Under the pieces are notes generated by a model. That model was given only the letters and a program-made list of their open reading frames with translations, had not been told where the DNA came from and did no database searches. The translations under genes and the position numbers were made by a program. From Leptotrichia wadei (GTDB taxonomy: Bacteria > Fusobacteriota > Fusobacteriia > Fusobacteriales > Leptotrichiaceae), in assembly GCF_007990545.2 (NCBI RefSeq), contig NZ_AP019829.2, forward strand, positions 434,001-498,000: DNA of 64,000 nucleotides. Direction: 5' to 3'. Positions within the stretch are counted from its first letter, which is position 1, and each line of letters opens with the position of its first letter. Positions 45,318 to 53,164 of the stretch are shown in pieces.

Positions 45318-46094
45318 TTAAAAAGAAAGTCCTGATGATGTAATCTTCACTTTACTTGCACTTACTCCAAGAAGTCCCTCAAGTACCTGTTTACCTGCAT
45401 TTCTTAACTGAGCGGTAACTTTTGCATTTGGATTTTGCTGGTTTTGAGACTGATTTACAGCCAAAGTCATTCCTATTATTACCATTTGGTCATATATATA
45501 CTTTTTATCACTGTTACTCATTTTATCAAAGTCATCTACACCTTGAAGCACTGTTTTTAACTGATTTTGCAGAGGTTTCATATAATTATCATTCAGACTT
45601 ACATTGTTATATGCCATATATGCTCCTGCTATTGCAGCTGCCAGCCCTGAAGACAGGTCATTTGTAGGTATTCCTACTGAACGTGCTACCTGCGGGAAAG
45701 AATCCTGAATTTTTTTCAGATATGTTCTTGCTTCCCCTCTCTGTTTTGACGGATAGTTATTGACAAGATAATCAAGGCCTCTTGTATTTCCGTCTGATTT
45801 AAAAGTAATATTTGCTTTTGTTGTTTTCTTGGATACAGTTGAAGCTGATGAACTTCCTGCTATTTTTGTGGTTGTTTGTTTAGAATTTGATTTTTTCTTT
45901 GAAGAATAATCTCCTTTTTCAATGTGGCTTATTACTTCACTACTAAGTAAATAATTTCTTGTACTATTTATCACATCGTTTGTATAGTTATAAATGTTTG
46001 TCGTATCATAATAAAATGCCTGTGCAGGCTGTGATAAAAATACTCCCATTCCGATAATTGCCGTAACAAATAGTTTTTTCAAATTTATTTTCAT
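45318..46094 (-). CDS. Secreted DUF6683-like protein (paralogue C, tandem copy)
   Basis: A 258-residue sister of the preceding protein, with the same signal peptide, the same conserved C-terminal domain, and nearly the same ribosome-binding region (TAGGAGG). It ends SSGLSF instead of SSGLIY. This copy carries the 20-bp regulon box and a TATAAT -10 upstream, whereas the downstream sister does not have the box. The pair may therefore be cotranscribed from this promoter, or the sister may have its own. Confidence 0.7.
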   Translation of the reverse strand: MKINLKKLFVTAIIGMGVFLSQPAQAFYYDTTNIYNYTNDVINSTRNYLLSSEVISHIEKGDYSSKKKSNSKQTTTKIAGSSSASTVSKKTTKANITFKSDGNTRGLDYLVNNYPSKQRGEARTYLKKIQDSFPQVARSVGIPTNDLSSGLAAAIAGAYMAYNNVSLNDNYMKPLQNQLKTVLQGVDDFDKMSNSDKKYIYDQMVIIGMTLAVNQSQNQQNPNAKVTAQLRNAGKQVLEGLLGVSASKVKITSSGLSF

Positions 46095-46141
46095 AATTAT
46101 TCCTCCTAAAATTTTATTTTTTTATGATTTCTATTATTTGA

Positions 46142-46180
46142 TTATACTGTATATTTTTTAGATTAAAACAACATTAGAGT
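46142..46180 (-). promoter_or_regulatory. Regulon box and -10 upstream of DUF6683-like gene C
   Basis: On the minus strand CTCTAATGTTGTTTTAATCT (46180-46161), 13 nt, TATAAT (46147-46142). Half-sites TCTAAT and TTTAAT repeat at 11-bp spacing. It is one of five such arrangements between 46 and 55 kb. Confidence 0.75.
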
Positions 46181-46183
46181 TTT

Positions 46184-47011
46184 TTACTTTTTATTTATTT
46201 TTTTAAATATAAGATTACTCTCGGGAACTCCGATATAAAGAGTTTGCTCATTATCCATAAACGTTATTACATCGGCATTACTTAAATCATATAAAAAATC
46301 TTTATCACTGTCGCTCAGTTCACTCTCTTTTTTCAGCAGATTGTTCAAATTATCTATTTCAAAAGAAATCCTGTGATTTTTCAGGGAATATTTCCCCGAA
46401 TATTTTTTTCCATTTTTTCCTGTTATGACAATATTTCCTTTATCAAGTTTTATCGAAATTTTACTGTTTTTAAGCTCAAACCCTGCAATATTTACAAGAG
46501 TCCATTCATTAGCCATTATTTTTTTCTCAAAATCTTCGATATTACTAAAAAATGAAAATCTGTCTTTATACTTTTCTTTAGAATATTTTTCCATATTATT
46601 TAACATAAATTTGTCCTCTTTTTCAAAGCTGTTTTTCAAAAAATCGGGAATATCCTTTCTGTATATGAGATATACAGTTTCATAATTTTTGTTATCCACA
46701 TAGACAGGATAATAGCCGTAATCAGAATTTCCTAACGACAGCATAGGCGAAAGGATTGCTTTAACCGTTCCATTTTTAAGATTCTGCACCATAATATCAT
46801 TGTCCTTATATTCAGTCGCTTCGAAGACAGTATAAGTGGGAGAATGCTCCATTTTTTCGGCAAATTCCCTGTCAATCTCATTGGATACACCTACTTCTAA
46901 TATATATCCCTTGTCTATTATGTCTTTTTTTGAAGGTTTTCCGCAGGAAATAAATATCATTCCAAAAAGTAGAAGAATCATAAATCCTGTTAATTTTTTA
47001 ATTTTTATCAT
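46184..47011 (-). CDS. Lipoprotein with binding-protein-like and META-like domains
   Basis: A 275-residue lipoprotein (MIKIKKLTGFMILLLFGMIF, lipobox Cys at 23). Residues about 30-160 have the look of a truncated solute-binding protein (ILEVGVSNEIDREFAEKMEH). The region from about 168 (NEWTLVNIAGFELKN, GKYSLKNHRISFEIDN) to FMDNEQTLYIG resembles META/HslJ-type beta domains. Neither assignment is certain. AGGAAGG precedes the ATG. Its start overlaps the tail of a small frameshifted membrane ORF. Confidence 0.6.
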   Translation of the reverse strand: MIKIKKLTGFMILLLFGMIFISCGKPSKKDIIDKGYILEVGVSNEIDREFAEKMEHSPTYTVFEATEYKDNDIMVQNLKNGTVKAILSPMLSLGNSDYGYYPVYVDNKNYETVYLIYRKDIPDFLKNSFEKEDKFMLNNMEKYSKEKYKDRFSFFSNIEDFEKKIMANEWTLVNIAGFELKNSKISIKLDKGNIVITGKNGKKYSGKYSLKNHRISFEIDNLNNLLKKESELSDSDKDFLYDLSNADVITFMDNEQTLYIGVPESNLIFKKINKK

Positions 47012-47181
47012 ACTGTTTTTTCCTTCCTATTAATAAATTTACACCAAGCCCCACAAGAAATACTACATCCAATAAACCTATGGCAAAATAAACATAATAA
47101 GTTGATAAAAATTCTTCATCTCTTGCTAATGAAGCTAAATATTTATATGATATTAAAGATATTAGTATTTTTAATATTCAT
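46998..47181 (-). pseudogene. Frameshifted small membrane protein
   Basis: A frame ending at 46998 encodes LKILISLISYKYLASLARDE, then EEFLSTYYVYFAIGLLDVVF and LVGLGVNLLIGRKKQYDKN, clearly a membrane-protein tail. It has no start codon: the only nearby ATG (47181, MNIKNTN) is in another frame, so a 1-nt indel near 47165 is likely. Its end overlaps the start of the lipoprotein gene by 14 nt as if once coupled. The last 35 residues resemble the C-terminus of the protein encoded next (YYFYLTSSVIVIFTIILILN), so it could be a truncated paralogue. Confidence 0.45.
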
Positions 47182-47212
47182 TAAACATCAATATTTTCAA
47201 CAGTTTTAAAAA

Positions 47213-48016
47213 CTATTCTTCTCCATAAAGTTTCTTTTTATTATCTGAAAAAACATTTAAAATTAATATTATTGTAAATATTACAATAACAGATGATGTT
47301 AAATAAAAATAATAATTAAACACTACTTCCTGCAAATTTGCATTTTGCATTATTTCTCTTATAAATCCAGAGAGCGTTTTCATTTTCCAGCCTTGACTTG
47401 TTTGAAATAGATATACATCCAAAAATAGCCCAACAAAATAAAAAATTATCATTAGAATTATTGAACTTACACCAGCAAAAATTATTGCAAATAGACTCTT
47501 TTTCTTATCATTTTCGTAAACTTTAATCGAGAATAAACACATTGTTAACAAAAATCCAATTAACTGCATCCCTTTTATTCCTTCTAAAACTCCCATTTTA
47601 AAAAATATAGTAATTTTATCACTCAAAGAAATACTTCCAATACTTTTAACTATCGAATTTATCATCGAAAAAGTCACTCCAAGTGCAAATAAAACAATAG
47701 TTATCATGATTATAACAAAAGTCCAGAATTTTATTTTATTCAAATTCTCCTTACCAAATCTAGTCTTCATCATTTTTATAAAAATAACACTCAATATAAT
47801 CAATACAACAAGTCTAAATAATGTCTGAACAAGTGTTACTATTTCTCCAGCTTTCAAATCTCCTGTTTTTACCACACTATTGAAATAATAACTGCCAAAA
47901 ATACCTCTTTGAAAAATTAAAGCACTCCACGTAAAAATCATTATTCCAACTATTTTAATAGCTCCCAATAAAATATCAGCAAAATTCCTATTTTTTATTT
48001 TTTCAAAATTTCTCAT
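47213..48016 (-). CDS. Hypothetical polytopic membrane protein
   Basis: A 267-residue protein with about six transmembrane segments: FADILLGAIKIVGIMIFTWS, RLVVLIILSVIFIKMM, FVIIMITIVLFALGVTF and a final VIVIFTIILILNVF, among others. The N-terminus RNFEKIKNRN is basic and cytoplasmic. ATG 48016 is chosen because GGAG stands 6 nt upstream and overlaps the alternative ATG at 48028. No family recognised; DUF2975-like proteins share the general layout. Confidence 0.6.
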   Translation of the reverse strand: MRNFEKIKNRNFADILLGAIKIVGIMIFTWSALIFQRGIFGSYYFNSVVKTGDLKAGEIVTLVQTLFRLVVLIILSVIFIKMMKTRFGKENLNKIKFWTFVIIMITIVLFALGVTFSMINSIVKSIGSISLSDKITIFFKMGVLEGIKGMQLIGFLLTMCLFSIKVYENDKKKSLFAIIFAGVSSIILMIIFYFVGLFLDVYLFQTSQGWKMKTLSGFIREIMQNANLQEVVFNYYFYLTSSVIVIFTIILILNVFSDNKKKLYGEE

Positions 48017-48084
48017 AAAAATCTCCATTATGTTTTAAATTTTTGTAAATCAACGTTTATAATTTTAAGTATGATTTATTTCAC

Positions 48085-48611
48085 TTAAAAACTGTACTCT
48101 TTATAATCAAACCAGACATACCACAGTATTTTTTCTTTCTGATTAGGATATTTCCCAATAAGTTCTGTTGCTATTGCCAATTCTTTTATTACTCCACTAA
48201 GCCACATATCTTCATCAGCTTCATTATAATAAATTTCATATTTCTCCATTTTCTCTTTCGTTAGGTAATCACCAATTTTCAAATCTTCTGCTGGAAAATA
48301 CTTCTCATCTTTTATATCAATCTTTATAATTTTTCCAGTTCTTGGATTTGCAAATAATGAATATTTCTGTCCCTTGTCTTCATACAACAAATACTGATAA
48401 TATTTTTTTAGATTTCTTTTCTCTGATGCAGAAATTACTTTTTCAATGTGATTTCCTAATTTTATTCCACTATATTTATGGTTAATTTTAATATTTTTAT
48501 CTAGTTTGACTTCAATTTTCCCAGTATCGAAATATCTCTTTAAGATTTTTTCAATTAATGTTAATTCATTACACCAATTATTGCTACAATTATCAAAGCC
48601 TTTTTTCTATT
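48085..48611 (-). pseudogene. Broken gene for a secreted protein (start lost, signal peptide out of frame)
   Basis: A frame of about 170 codons (WCNELTLIEKILKRYFDTGK to EKILWYVWFDYKEYSF) has no ATG, GTG or well-placed TTG. A strong ribosome-binding site, GGGAGG (48617-48612), stands exactly where a start is expected. The sequence after it encodes a signal-like peptide, RKKALIIVAIIGVMN, in a different frame that stops at 48556 or so. At least one frameshift near the signal/mature junction and loss of the start ATG are needed to explain this. The upstream regulon box is intact. A TTG at 48390 would give only a 101-residue fragment. Protein family unknown. Confidence 0.55.
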
Positions 48612-48649
48612 CCTCCCTATTCAAACACAAATTAATCAGTTATTTTTCA

Positions 48650-48688
48650 ATTTTATGATATGTAATGCAGATTAAAATAGAATGAGAG
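48650..48688 (-). promoter_or_regulatory. Regulon box and -10 upstream of the broken secreted-protein gene
   Basis: On the minus strand CTCTCATTCTATTTTAATCT (48688-48669), 13 nt, TAAAAT (48655-48650). Spacing and half-site phase are the same as in the other four copies. Confidence 0.7.
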
Positions 48689-48691
48689 TTT

Positions 48692-48970
48692 CTACTTTAC
48701 TTTTTTCTTTCCATAGATATAAAACCAGGCTGCAAGAAATATAATTGAAGGCAGTAATGACATATTGCCGTTTGTTTTATTGCTATTATTAAAAACTTTG
48801 TTATGATTATCAAAAGTTTGCTGCAAAAGATTTTCCCGTAACGTATCGCTTGGCAAATTTGTAGGATCCATATAATAATCATATCCCATAAATGCATGTG
48901 ACTGTTGTGATACAAATATTCCTGCTCCAATAATTGCTATAGCAAATAATTCTTTTAAATTTAATTTCAT
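48692..48970 (-). CDS. Small secreted/membrane protein sharing a signal peptide with the DUF6683-like proteins
   Basis: A 92-residue protein. The signal MKLNLKELFAIAIIGAGIFV (then SQQSHAF) is strikingly similar to MKINLKKLFVTAIIGMGVFV (SQPAQAF) of the proteins at 44444 and 45318, but the mature part is short, Asn-rich and ends with a transmembrane segment (LLPSIIFLAAWFYIYGKKK). It may be a shortened member or a case of signal-sequence reuse. AGGAGGT precedes the ATG. It begins 27 nt after the DUF2628-like gene. Confidence 0.6.
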   Translation of the reverse strand: MKLNLKELFAIAIIGAGIFVSQQSHAFMGYDYYMDPTNLPSDTLRENLLQQTFDNHNKVFNNSNKTNGNMSLLPSIIFLAAWFYIYGKKKVK

Positions 48971-48997
48971 AGTTCTTACCTCCTAAAATCTGATTTT

Positions 48998-49531
48998 TTA
49001 CATTTTCTCTCTTTTAATAAAACTTATTACAAAAAAACCTATTCCCACAGCCAAAAGAGGAGTATTTTTTATTAAAATTCCAATAGAAAGAGCATATATT
49101 CCACCCCAGACAAATTTTTTGACAAATCCATATTCTTCTATTTTTTTATCAATTTTCGCTTCCATTTCTTTTAGCGTCAAAACCATATTATCAACCTTTT
49201 CTGCCATTTCCTTTTTGTTTTCCCAAAGTATCTCATCATCTTTTGTTGCAAATTTCCAGCCACTTTTTAAAAGCGTATTAATATAAATCCTATTATATAA
49301 AAAACTAAATACCACCAATATCAAAAACATTAGTAAAGGCAACATCATATGGGATATAACCATTATTGTCAAAAGCACCCAGCCGGTATTCCAGTCTTTC
49401 CTATAAAACGGAACAAGAAAACCGAAAAAGAAAGTTACCCAGGAAAATCCAATTTTCACTATCTTTATCTCCTCTTCTTTACTCAATGTTATCTCTTTCT
49501 TGAAGTACCCATTTCTATTATTCATTTCCAT
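48998..49531 (-). CDS. DUF2628-like membrane protein (copy 1)
   Basis: A 177-residue membrane protein. Residues 25-100 (KIVKIGFSWVTFFFGFLVPF, YRKDWNTG, FSFLYNRIYINTLLKSGWKF) match the layout of DUF2628/HrgC-type proteins and of the second copy at 54049 (VKFGFSRAAFLLGFIYPLIK, GFIYNKMYAKSLIKQGW). A helical segment rich in Glu/Lys separates the two halves, and a C-terminal hydrophobic pair (about 137-170) ends it. GGGAGG lies 9 nt before the ATG. The regulon box stands upstream. Function unknown; membership in the same regulon as its paralogue suggests an envelope-stress role. Confidence 0.65.
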   Translation of the reverse strand: MEMNNRNGYFKKEITLSKEEEIKIVKIGFSWVTFFFGFLVPFYRKDWNTGWVLLTIMVISHMMLPLLMFLILVVFSFLYNRIYINTLLKSGWKFATKDDEILWENKKEMAEKVDNMVLTLKEMEAKIDKKIEEYGFVKKFVWGGIYALSIGILIKNTPLLAVGIGFFVISFIKREKM

Positions 49532-49585
49532 ACCCGAAATCCTCCCATCATATTTTTTTATGTAAAATTTAAAAATCTTATTTCA

Positions 49586-49624
49586 CCTTAACAATATGCT
49601 TTTTAGATTAAAGGAATATTAGAG
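49586..49624 (-). promoter_or_regulatory. Regulon box upstream of the DUF2628-like gene, copy 1
   Basis: On the minus strand CTCTAATATTCCTTTAATCT (49624-49605). At the 13-nt position the hexamer is TTAAGG (49591-49586), a poor -10; TATTGT five bases upstream is an alternative. The box itself is well conserved. Confidence 0.55.
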
Positions 49625-49775
49625 GAAAAAATTATTTTTATTTTTTGAATAACAAGATTTGTAATTTTCTGAATGTGAAATGCAATAAAAAAATGTTTAA
49701 CAAGATTATACAAAAGAGATGGGAAAATTAAATACAGGGATTTACGAAAATGAATAATCCCTGCAAAAATAAAAA

Positions 49776-50294
49776 TTAATAGACTACTTTCAATCCTTCC
49801 TCTTCCAGTTCCTGCTGTCTTATTTCCAAAAACTGAACATTTATCATATAGAGAATTTGAAAAAGCTCATCATTTGTGCTGATTGAATTATCTATGAAAT
49901 CCCCGATAAATAGCATATCCTGAAATGCAAGTGCCTTATTTGTTGGAAGCTCTAGTAAATAATAATCTCCTTCTTCTCTGTTTATCGTCTGTTTTGTAAG
50001 ATACTCGACTGCATAGTCTGAAGCTGTTATGTAACGGTACATATCGCCATCATATTTACACCTCATTTGAAATACAACAAGCCTTTTTTCTTTTAATGTT
50101 TTAACAATTTCAGGATTTGCTACGTCAGCCGGTACTTCCTCGTCTTTATATTTTTCCGTATCTTCGTAAATTAATCTTGCTTTACTGTTTATTTTTAGCT
50201 CTTTAGGAATATAGCACATGATTTTTTCAATCTGTTCTGCAGAAAAACTTAAATTAAAAAATATAAATGTCAGTATAATAATAATTTTTTTCAT
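49776..50294 (-). CDS. Secreted protein of unknown function
   Basis: Starting at ATG 50294 (AAAGGA upstream) gives a signal peptide MKKIIIILTFIFFNLSFSAE and a 150-residue mature protein. Two cysteines (IEKIMCYIPKEL, FQMRCKYDGD) might pair. The C-terminal part is helical and acidic (QFLEIRQQELEEEGLK). No family recognised. An in-frame ATG at 50309 overlaps the ribosome-binding site. It has its own promoter without the regulon box. Confidence 0.6.
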   Translation of the reverse strand: MKKIIIILTFIFFNLSFSAEQIEKIMCYIPKELKINSKARLIYEDTEKYKDEEVPADVANPEIVKTLKEKRLVVFQMRCKYDGDMYRYITASDYAVEYLTKQTINREEGDYYLLELPTNKALAFQDMLFIGDFIDNSISTNDELFQILYMINVQFLEIRQQELEEEGLKVVY

Positions 50295-50355
50295 TTTCTT
50301 TCCTTTCATATATGCAAAATAAAGTAAAAATTTAATTTTAAAGTTATTTAAGTAC

Positions 50356-50384
50356 ATTATATAACAGAAAAAGGTTTTTCTCAA
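50356..50384 (-). promoter_or_regulatory. Promoter of the secreted-protein gene at 49776-50294
   Basis: On the minus strand TTGAGA (50384-50379), 17-nt spacer, perfect TATAAT (50361-50356), about 60 nt before the start codon. Confidence 0.65.
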
Positions 50385-50455
50385 ATAAAATCTTTAAAAA
50401 TGGCTAAAAGTTACTTTACTACAAAATAAAATAAATAGAAATAGAAGTAAAATAT

Positions 50456-50494
50456 CTCTCATTTTATTTTAATATCTTAATGATAATATATTTT
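50456..50494 (+). promoter_or_regulatory. Regulon box and -10 upstream of the CPBP protease gene
   Basis: On the plus strand CTCTCATTTTATTTTAATAT (50456-50475), 13 nt, TATTTT (50489-50494). This is the only one of the five copies on the plus strand, and it again faces its gene. Confidence 0.75.
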
Positions 50495-50527
50495 ACAAGA
50501 AAAATTTAGGAAAGGGGAACAATCAAA

Positions 50528-51124
50528 ATGGAAAAAAATATTGAAAAATCTAAAATAAAAGAATTGGGGTTACTAATATTAAATACAGCCTGTTATTCAG
50601 CAATAGTTATTACATCTGTAATAATTTTACTTGCCATTTTAAGTTCTTTATTGTCTAAAAAGATAGTTCTTTCCGATTATTCAAAGCAGTCTTTTGCAAT
50701 TAATGAATTACTTAAGTTTTTAGTATTTTATCCTGTTGGAGAAGAATTTTTATTGAGAGGACTGATGCTTCATTTTTTAAAGAAAAAAACAAAATATGCT
50801 AATTTAATTCAGGCTATAATCTTCGGAATACTTCATTTGAATCCTATTAAATTTATATACACAACAATATCAGGCATCTTTTTCGGAAATGTACGGCTAA
50901 AACCCAATCCAATCTGGTGGATAATTTTATTACATTCAGCATTCAATCTTGTTTCAATATTTCTATATAAGCCTTTTATAATTATAATTGAAAAGATATT
51001 TTATCTTCAAAATATGCCAATAATAACATTAATTATCGTATTTATTCCACCTTTATTCATATTTGATTATACTCTTAAACAACTTAAAAATAAATTTAAT
51101 TATGAAAAACTTTACAAAGCATAA
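50528..51124 (+). CDS. CPBP family intramembrane metalloprotease
   Basis: A 198-residue polytopic membrane protein (about six transmembrane segments) of the CAAX-prenyl-protease/bacteriocin-processing (CPBP) family. The conserved motifs are complete: GEEFLLRG (motif 1, EExxxR), FGILHLNP (motif 2, FxxxH), and LLHSAFNLV (motif 3, HxxxN). Such proteins cleave or protect against membrane peptides; some give bacteriocin self-immunity and others process signalling peptides. AAAGGGGA precedes the ATG. It faces the two-component operon and carries the same upstream box as that operon, so coregulation is likely. Confidence 0.85.
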   Translation: MEKNIEKSKIKELGLLILNTACYSAIVITSVIILLAILSSLLSKKIVLSDYSKQSFAINELLKFLVFYPVGEEFLLRGLMLHFLKKKTKYANLIQAIIFGILHLNPIKFIYTTISGIFFGNVRLKPNPIWWIILLHSAFNLVSIFLYKPFIIIIEKIFYLQNMPIITLIIVFIPPLFIFDYTLKQLKNKFNYEKLYKA

Positions 51125-51135
51125 TTTTTAACAAA

Positions 51136-51184
51136 AAATATCCTCTTCAGTCTATTTTTTCAGTTTAAACTTTAGAGGATATTT
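51136..51184. terminator. Bidirectional terminator between the CPBP and PepSY genes
   Basis: AAATATCCTCT (51136-51146) pairs perfectly with AGAGGATATTT (51174-51184) between convergent genes. The loop carries a T-run; flanking A/T runs are modest. Confidence 0.65.
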
Positions 51185-51191
51185 AACTTCA

Positions 51192-51803
51192 CTAATTTTC
51201 ATTTACTTCCCATTTTATTACTTCACCTGTTGTAGCATCAATGTCGAACTTATATTCTGTATTTTTATACACCATTCTTCCTTCGTAAATCATTCTTCCT
51301 TTTTCATTATCTAGCTGAATATTTGTAATGTTTATTCTTTTTGCACCAGTAATTCGTGAAACTGCTATTTCTTTTGCTTTTTCCATTCCGATATATTTTG
51401 GTGTTTTTCTTATTTCTGTATCACTGCCATTTGTATTAATAATTTTTCCGTCATCTCTGATTACTGTTGAAGCGGATGATCGTTCTTTTTCACTGTAACT
51501 CAGGACTTTTCCTGTGTTTGCATCAATGTTGTATTTATATTTTTTCCGTTCTGTATAAAATTCTATTTCATAAATAAATTTTCTATTTTCTTTATCCAGA
51601 CGAATTTTAGTCATTTTTGCAGAATTTTTTGCCACTTTTGAATGATTCAATGCAAGTTGTTTTGCCTGTTCAATCGAAATTTTAACATCAACATTTAAAA
51701 CTCTTATTGTTTTAGTCTTTTTAACTGAATTTTCATTTGCAAAAACTCCTGTCATTGTAATAAAAAATAGTATAAGCAATTTTTTTAAGAATTTTTTTTT
51801 CAT
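51192..51803 (-). CDS. Secreted protein with two PepSY-type domains
   Basis: A 203-residue protein with a signal peptide (FLKKLLILFFITMTGVFANE). Two homologous halves follow, each with ISIEQAKQLALNHSKVA or IGMEKAKEIAVSRITGA, then a strand such as KYKYNIDANTGKVLSYSEKE or EYKFDIDATTGEVIKWEVNE: the PepSY pattern. PepSY proteins are thought to inhibit or modulate extracytoplasmic peptidases. Its ATG overlaps the kinase stop (ATGA), so it is made with the two-component system and may be a sensor accessory or an effector. Confidence 0.85.
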   Translation of the reverse strand: MKKKFLKKLLILFFITMTGVFANENSVKKTKTIRVLNVDVKISIEQAKQLALNHSKVAKNSAKMTKIRLDKENRKFIYEIEFYTERKKYKYNIDANTGKVLSYSEKERSSASTVIRDDGKIINTNGSDTEIRKTPKYIGMEKAKEIAVSRITGAKRINITNIQLDNEKGRMIYEGRMVYKNTEYKFDIDATTGEVIKWEVNEN

Positions 51804-53164
51804 TTTACCTCCTTTTTCAACTTAAATATAAACGAACTTCCTTTTCCAATTTCACTTTCTACATAAATATCTCCTTTGTGCGCTTCTATAATCCATTTTA
51901 CCATTGATAATCCAAGTCCTAGATTTTCAGTTGTTCTGGAACTTTCTACTTGATAAAATCTCCCCCAGATTTTAGGGATATTTTCTTTTTCAATACCAAT
52001 TCCGTCATCAATAATTTTACATATTGCAAAATTTTTATCTTGTGTTAATTTTATCCAAATATTGCCGTTTTCACGACCATAGTTAATCGCATTTGAAATT
52101 AAATTTACAAAGATTCTCATAATCATCATCTCATCACCAATAATAAAAATATCTTCCTCTATTTCAGGATGAATTTTTATATTTTTGCTATCTGCATTGT
52201 ATAGCTGACTGTCAGCAATAAGATGTGCCATTTCGCTCATATTTATTTTATCAAGATTAAGTTTCTGATTTCCTCTGTCCATTCTTGATAAAGTTAGAAG
52301 CTGTGAAATTAATTTTGACATCTTTTTAGTTTCCTCAAGCACAGAAAAAATTGTATGTTTGGCATTTTCTATTGAAGTTAGGTTTTCAAGACCGTATTCA
52401 CATTCGGAAATAATAATTGAGACAGGTGTCCGCAACTCGTGTGAAACATCCGATGTAAACTGTGCTTCTCTTTCAAAGGAGCTTTGCAGTCTGTCAAACA
52501 TTGTATCAAATGTATTTGCCAAAGTATAAATTTCATCATTTCCTTCTCCAATGTTAATTCTTTGTGTCAAATCGTTTCCCTCATTGATTTTTTCCGCTGC
52601 TTCCCTTATTTTTTCTATCGGTTTAAATGCTTTCTTTGTTATAAAATATCCGCTTATTGCTGAAAATAACAGGAAAAATGGCAATACAATCAGAGAAATT
52701 AAAACAATTGTTTCGATAATATTTTCAACTTCTGTCGCAGGAGTGATTCCCCGAATATGAACAATACCATAATCTTGAAAATTCTTTTTGCTATCAAAAA
52801 TATACCATTTTTTATTTTTGTGCCTTATAATTCTTACATTGTTTTTATCAGAAAAAGTTTCATCATATTCAAAATCCAGTGGAATATCCCCATAAATAAA
52901 TCCTGTTTCATCGTTATAAACTGACAAATGAACATTATTATTAAAAATAATAAAATCATTGTCAATCGTAAGTTCACCATCATAAACTTCAATCTCATCA
53001 AATGCTGAAGCTACAGAGTTTTTTAAATTTTTGTAAGCATTTGCCCGTATAAGATTTTCGCTAATATAAATTATTGTTGTAAGAAATATGATTGCAAGGC
53101 TTATCATAAGACCAATATACCAGAAAGCTATTTTGGATTTTATGGAAAATTTATTTATTTTCAT
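51800..53164 (-). CDS. Sensor histidine kinase
   Basis: A 454-residue membrane kinase. Transmembrane segments at about 12-34 and 147-170 enclose an extracytoplasmic sensing domain of about 110 residues with no recognised ligand fold. A HAMP region follows, then the phosphoacceptor His in TSDVSHELRTPVSIIISE, the N box SNAINYGRENG, G1 DDGIGIEKENIP, F box WGRFYQV and G2 NLGLGLSMVKWI. Start ATG 53164 follows an internal GAGGG and overlaps the response-regulator gene by 14 nt. It should phosphorylate the regulator encoded immediately upstream. Confidence 0.93.
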   Translation of the reverse strand: MKINKFSIKSKIAFWYIGLMISLAIIFLTTIIYISENLIRANAYKNLKNSVASAFDEIEVYDGELTIDNDFIIFNNNVHLSVYNDETGFIYGDIPLDFEYDETFSDKNNVRIIRHKNKKWYIFDSKKNFQDYGIVHIRGITPATEVENIIETIVLISLIVLPFFLLFSAISGYFITKKAFKPIEKIREAAEKINEGNDLTQRINIGEGNDEIYTLANTFDTMFDRLQSSFEREAQFTSDVSHELRTPVSIIISECEYGLENLTSIENAKHTIFSVLEETKKMSKLISQLLTLSRMDRGNQKLNLDKINMSEMAHLIADSQLYNADSKNIKIHPEIEEDIFIIGDEMMIMRIFVNLISNAINYGRENGNIWIKLTQDKNFAICKIIDDGIGIEKENIPKIWGRFYQVESSRTTENLGLGLSMVKWIIEAHKGDIYVESEIGKGSSFIFKLKKEVK

